Below are positions 6,292 through 7,798 of a DNA stretch of 7,798 nucleotides, one piece after another (the first letter of the stretch is position 1; every line of letters starts with the position of its first letter). Both the position numbers and the translations under genes were made by a program. The notes beneath the pieces were generated by a model. It searched no databases. It saw only the letters and a list, made by a program, of their open reading frames with translations, and had not been told where the DNA came from. The stretch spans positions 1-7,798 of the forward strand of contig JBNKDD010000274.1 of NCBI GenBank assembly GCA_050288085.1. Direction: 5' to 3'. This stretch comes from JBNKDD01 sp050288085 (GTDB taxonomy: Bacteria; Chloroflexota; Anaerolineae; Aggregatilineales; UBA3940).

Positions 6292-6852
6292 TTAATCATC
6301 AGTAAAAACTGGCAGATGCCCCAATGCTACGATATTTTGCCACTTCGCGCGATCCCCTTCGGTAAAGACCGCCGCCTGCGCTACCACTTCACCACCGGCT
6401 TTCTCCACCAACAGTTGCATACTCTGTAAAGTGCTGCCGGTTGAGATCACATCATCGATCAGAATCACGCGATTGCTACTAATCAACTCTCGATCTTTCT
6501 CATCCAGGACGAGGGTCTGGGGCTTACCCGTTGTGATCGACATGGTTTCGGCCTGCAAAGCATCTCCCATATAGGGTTTATAGCTTTTCCGAAGCACGAT
6601 CCAATCGCTGTCCATCTCAACTGCCAGTGCATATAAAAGGGGAATGCTCTTTGCTTCGGCAGTTACCAGCACATTGCTGTTAAAAACTTTAAGCTCTTTA
6701 GCTAAAGCTTTTGCCGCAGCCTGCACCAGTTCGGTGTCGCCTAAGATATTCAACACAGCTATCCGAACACCAGGGGCAACTTCAAAAAGCCGTAAATTGC
6801 GTTTTACCCCGGCAATCTCCACCGGATAAGACTCACGTGTTTCCTCTGACAA
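6292..6852 (-). CDS. Phosphoribosyltransferase family protein, adenine phosphoribosyltransferase-like
   Basis: This 186-residue cytoplasmic protein has the type I PRTase fold. The 5-phosphoribosyl-1-diphosphate-binding motif VILIDDVISTGST is at 129-141, with the acidic pair D133-D134. Upstream are TAEAKSIPLLYALA (64-77), the usual position of the purine-PRTase pyrophosphate loop, and LRKSYKPYM (87-95), typical of adenine/xanthine-type PRTases. Length and order fit APRT-like purine salvage enzymes that make a nucleotide from a base and PRPP, but the base is not certain. A regulatory PRTase of the PurR or PyrR sort is less likely, because there is no DNA-binding domain and the chain is full enzyme length. 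The start is TTG (6850-6852), chosen because AAGGAG lies 8 nt before it and no ATG in this frame gives a comparable N-terminus. It is separated from both neighbours by long spacers, so it is probably transcribed alone. Confidence 0.87.
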   Translation of the reverse strand: MSEETRESYPVEIAGVKRNLRLFEVAPGVRIAVLNILGDTELVQAAAKALAKELKVFNSNVLVTAEAKSIPLLYALAVEMDSDWIVLRKSYKPYMGDALQAETMSITTGKPQTLVLDEKDRELISSNRVILIDDVISTGSTLQSMQLLVEKAGGEVVAQAAVFTEGDRAKWQNIVALGHLPVFTDD

Positions 6853-6860
6853 AAGAAAAA

Positions 6861-6866
6861 CTCCTT
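6861..6866 (-). promoter_or_regulatory. Ribosome binding site for the TTG-started phosphoribosyltransferase gene
   Basis: AAGGAG on the minus strand lies 8 nt upstream of the TTG codon and decides this non-ATG start. A TAGAAT hexamer (minus strand, 6889-6894) is a possible -10 box at suitable distance, but no good -35 box accompanies it. Confidence 0.7.
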
Positions 6867-6955
6867 GCTGGATCAGGATATTGAGCCGATTCTACTACAA
6901 AGTCGCGTTTCTCGGTAACCTTCTATAACACAAAAATATATCAAATACATAAAGA

Positions 6956-6987
6956 ACTGCGCCGGAGCGAATCTTCTCCGGCGCAGT
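6956..6987 (-). terminator. Strong hairpin terminator after the small leader-like gene
   Basis: A perfect 12-bp GC-rich stem (6956-6967 with 6976-6987) encloses an 8-nt loop. On the minus strand it is followed by TCTTTATGTATTTG, a T-rich but broken tract. It lies 86 nt past the stop of the 76-residue gene and before the phosphoribosyltransferase promoter region, so it most likely ends transcription of the small gene. Confidence 0.7.
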
Positions 6988-7072
6988 AGTCCTTTTGCTC
7001 CTTAAAATTTTAAACCGCGGAGCAGCGGACGGATGGTTGGTGTACGGCTGTACTTTTTCGTAGCTGGTTTAT

Positions 7073-7303
7073 TTATTGCTTGATCGTCTTATCTAAGACA
7101 CCGGCAAAATCGGACACATCGAGCATGTCATTTAAAGACATCAGGTGCTGCATCACTTTATTCGATAGGACATAACTGCTCAGGACACTATGACGGGTGT
7201 CCTGCTTGAGTAAATCCTGCCTGATCTTTTCGTCCAGCATGGCCCGTCCGACTATATCATCCAATGCCTGGCGCTCAGAGCGCGTTACGTTAATAGCTGC
7301 CAT
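7073..7303 (-). CDS. Small helical protein resembling Os1348/NHLP-type leader proteins
   Basis: This 76-residue protein is all-helical by pattern and has no Cys, Trp, membrane helix or signal peptide. Residues 8-31 (ERQALDDIVGRAMLDEKIRQ and following) match my recollection of the 'L..I.GRA..D..FR..LL.D' leader motif of Os1348-family and related nitrile-hydratase-like leader proteins, common in Chloroflexota. The later part, with SSYVLSN (42-48) and MSLNDMLDVSDFA (55-67), fits the same family's second helix pair. In known relatives such leaders recruit enzymes that modify a C-terminal core peptide. Here there is no Cys/Ser/Thr-rich core and no modification enzyme in the window, so a RiPP role is unproven. 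GGAGGT (7311-7316) lies 7 nt before the ATG. A strong hairpin terminator lies downstream. The coding call is firmer than the family call. Confidence 0.7.
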   Translation of the reverse strand: MAAINVTRSERQALDDIVGRAMLDEKIRQDLLKQDTRHSVLSSYVLSNKVMQHLMSLNDMLDVSDFAGVLDKTIKQ

Positions 7304-7410
7304 TACCTTAACCTCCCTGTATGCGTTTGTTAGCCGCGAAACTTCAAGCTAGAAACCCGCAGCGAAGCCCGAATGTGATCCATCCATACTATTTATCTGG
7401 GATTCAAGGT

Positions 7411-7430
7411 AAAAATCTGCCTCAAGAGGC
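7411..7430 (-). terminator. Weak terminator-like hairpin after the pentapeptide gene
   Basis: On the minus strand GCCTC-TT-GAGGC (7419-7430; a 4-bp stem if a 4-nt loop is required) is followed after two bases by TTTTT (7411-7415). It lies about 20 nt past the pentapeptide gene stop. The stem is short, so this is tentative. Confidence 0.3.
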
Positions 7431-7451
7431 TGTAAATTGGTGAATTCCTCC

Positions 7452-7798
7452 TTATATTTCAGGAGGATTGGCTAACTCCTCGCCCTGCCCCGGTGCTGGT
7501 TCGATGCGAGGCCGCCCCGCCTTATCCCACGCCTCGAAGGGTGTACGCCAGTTGGGTTCAGGTTCGCCTTTTTCGCGCTCCTCATATGATCTTCCAGGCA
7601 ACTTTGTCCCATCTGGCAGGGTTGCACCCTCGAAGTTGGCATTTTCCAGGTTAGCATCTTTGAGATCAACCCCTATTAGTCGAGCATGGTTCAAATTTGC
7701 GTCCGTGAGATTGGCTTCCCTTAAATTCGCACCGGTAAAATCTGCATCTCTTAGGTATGCTCTAATGAAATTCGTTCTCCAACAGCCAGCCCCTTTAA
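7452..7798 (-). CDS. Pentapeptide-repeat protein, C-terminal part (5' end outside window)
   Basis: The minus-strand frame is open from the window end to the TAA at 7452-7454 and gives 115 visible residues; the start lies beyond the window. Ten consecutive pentads of the A-(D/N)-L-x-x type are visible, starting with AYLRD, ADFTG, ANLRE, ANLTD and ending ANFEG, ATLPD. These form about two and a half coils of a right-handed quadrilateral beta-helix. The repeat ends in LPDGTKLPG, a usual capping sequence, then a charged, Pro-rich, probably disordered tail (EEREKGEPEPNWRTPFEAWD and on) of about 50 residues. An internal TTG at 7692-7694 lies inside the repeats and is not the true start. Pentapeptide proteins range from gyrase-protecting mimics to scaffolds, and nothing here decides between them. 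Confidence 0.85.
   Translation of the reverse strand, partial: KGAGCWRTNFIRAYLRDADFTGANLREANLTDANLNHARLIGVDLKDANLENANFEGATLPDGTKLPGRSYEEREKGEPEPNWRTPFEAWDKAGRPRIEPAPGQGEELANPPEI

Noticed and set aside
6283..6292. GGGGCGGCT shared with the hairpin at 2900-2927
   Set aside because: Only one arm is present here and no complementary partner lies nearby, so the match is most likely chance.
6889..6894. Promoter for the phosphoribosyltransferase gene
   Set aside because: TAGAAT on the minus strand matches a -10 box in 5 of 6 positions, but the best upstream hexamer (TTACCG, 18-nt spacing) is too poor to call a promoter.
7446..7467. TCCTCCT/AGGAGGA inverted repeat around the pentapeptide gene stop
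   Set aside because: The stem is 7 bp. On the minus strand it holds a Shine-Dalgarno-like AGGAGGA, but no ATG, GTG or TTG follows at suitable distance, so neither a terminator nor a start site is supported.

Overview
The window looks like an ordinary chromosomal stretch of a Chloroflexota bacterium (Anaerolineae-like). This is an inference from the kinds of proteins, moderate GC and gene style, because no rRNA or other phylogenetic marker is present. It holds ten protein-coding genes, two of them cut by the window ends. I found no tRNA, rRNA, CRISPR array, insertion sequence or phage gene.

Left part (1-2930, + strand): the C-terminal end of a membrane-anchored family 2 glycosyltransferase, then a site-2-type M50 zinc metalloprotease with two CBS domains, then a class III PLP-dependent aminotransferase. 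The last two genes overlap by 53 nt. A GC-rich hairpin (2900-2927) closes the block.

Middle part (3114-5624, + strand): a tight three-gene unit of a single-pass membrane protein with an unusual beta-like internal repeat, a GNAT acetyltransferase (ATGA overlap) and a second family 2 glycosyltransferase (2 nt gap). A separate four-helix membrane protein of unknown function follows, with its own ribosome binding site. The GNAT and glycosyltransferase suggest envelope or surface-glycan modification, but no substrate can be read from the sequence.

Right part (5626-7798, - strand): a CheY-like response regulator with a disordered (S/A/P)(K/E) tail encoded by about 18 tandem hexamers, an adenine-phosphoribosyltransferase-like protein with a TTG start, a 76-residue protein resembling the Os1348/NHLP-type leader proteins of Chloroflexota, and the C-terminal end of a pentapeptide-repeat protein. 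The response regulator gene ends 1 nt from the convergent membrane-protein gene. The spacer between the regulator and the phosphoribosyltransferase has a second hexamer repeat and an AT-rich inverted repeat followed by T5 on the minus strand. A strong hairpin at 6956-6987 probably terminates the small-protein gene.

I see no clear new multi-gene system. The most curious elements are the hexamer repeats at both ends of the response regulator gene, the leader-like small protein with an open frame just beyond its stop, and the repeat architecture of the 3114-3818 membrane protein.
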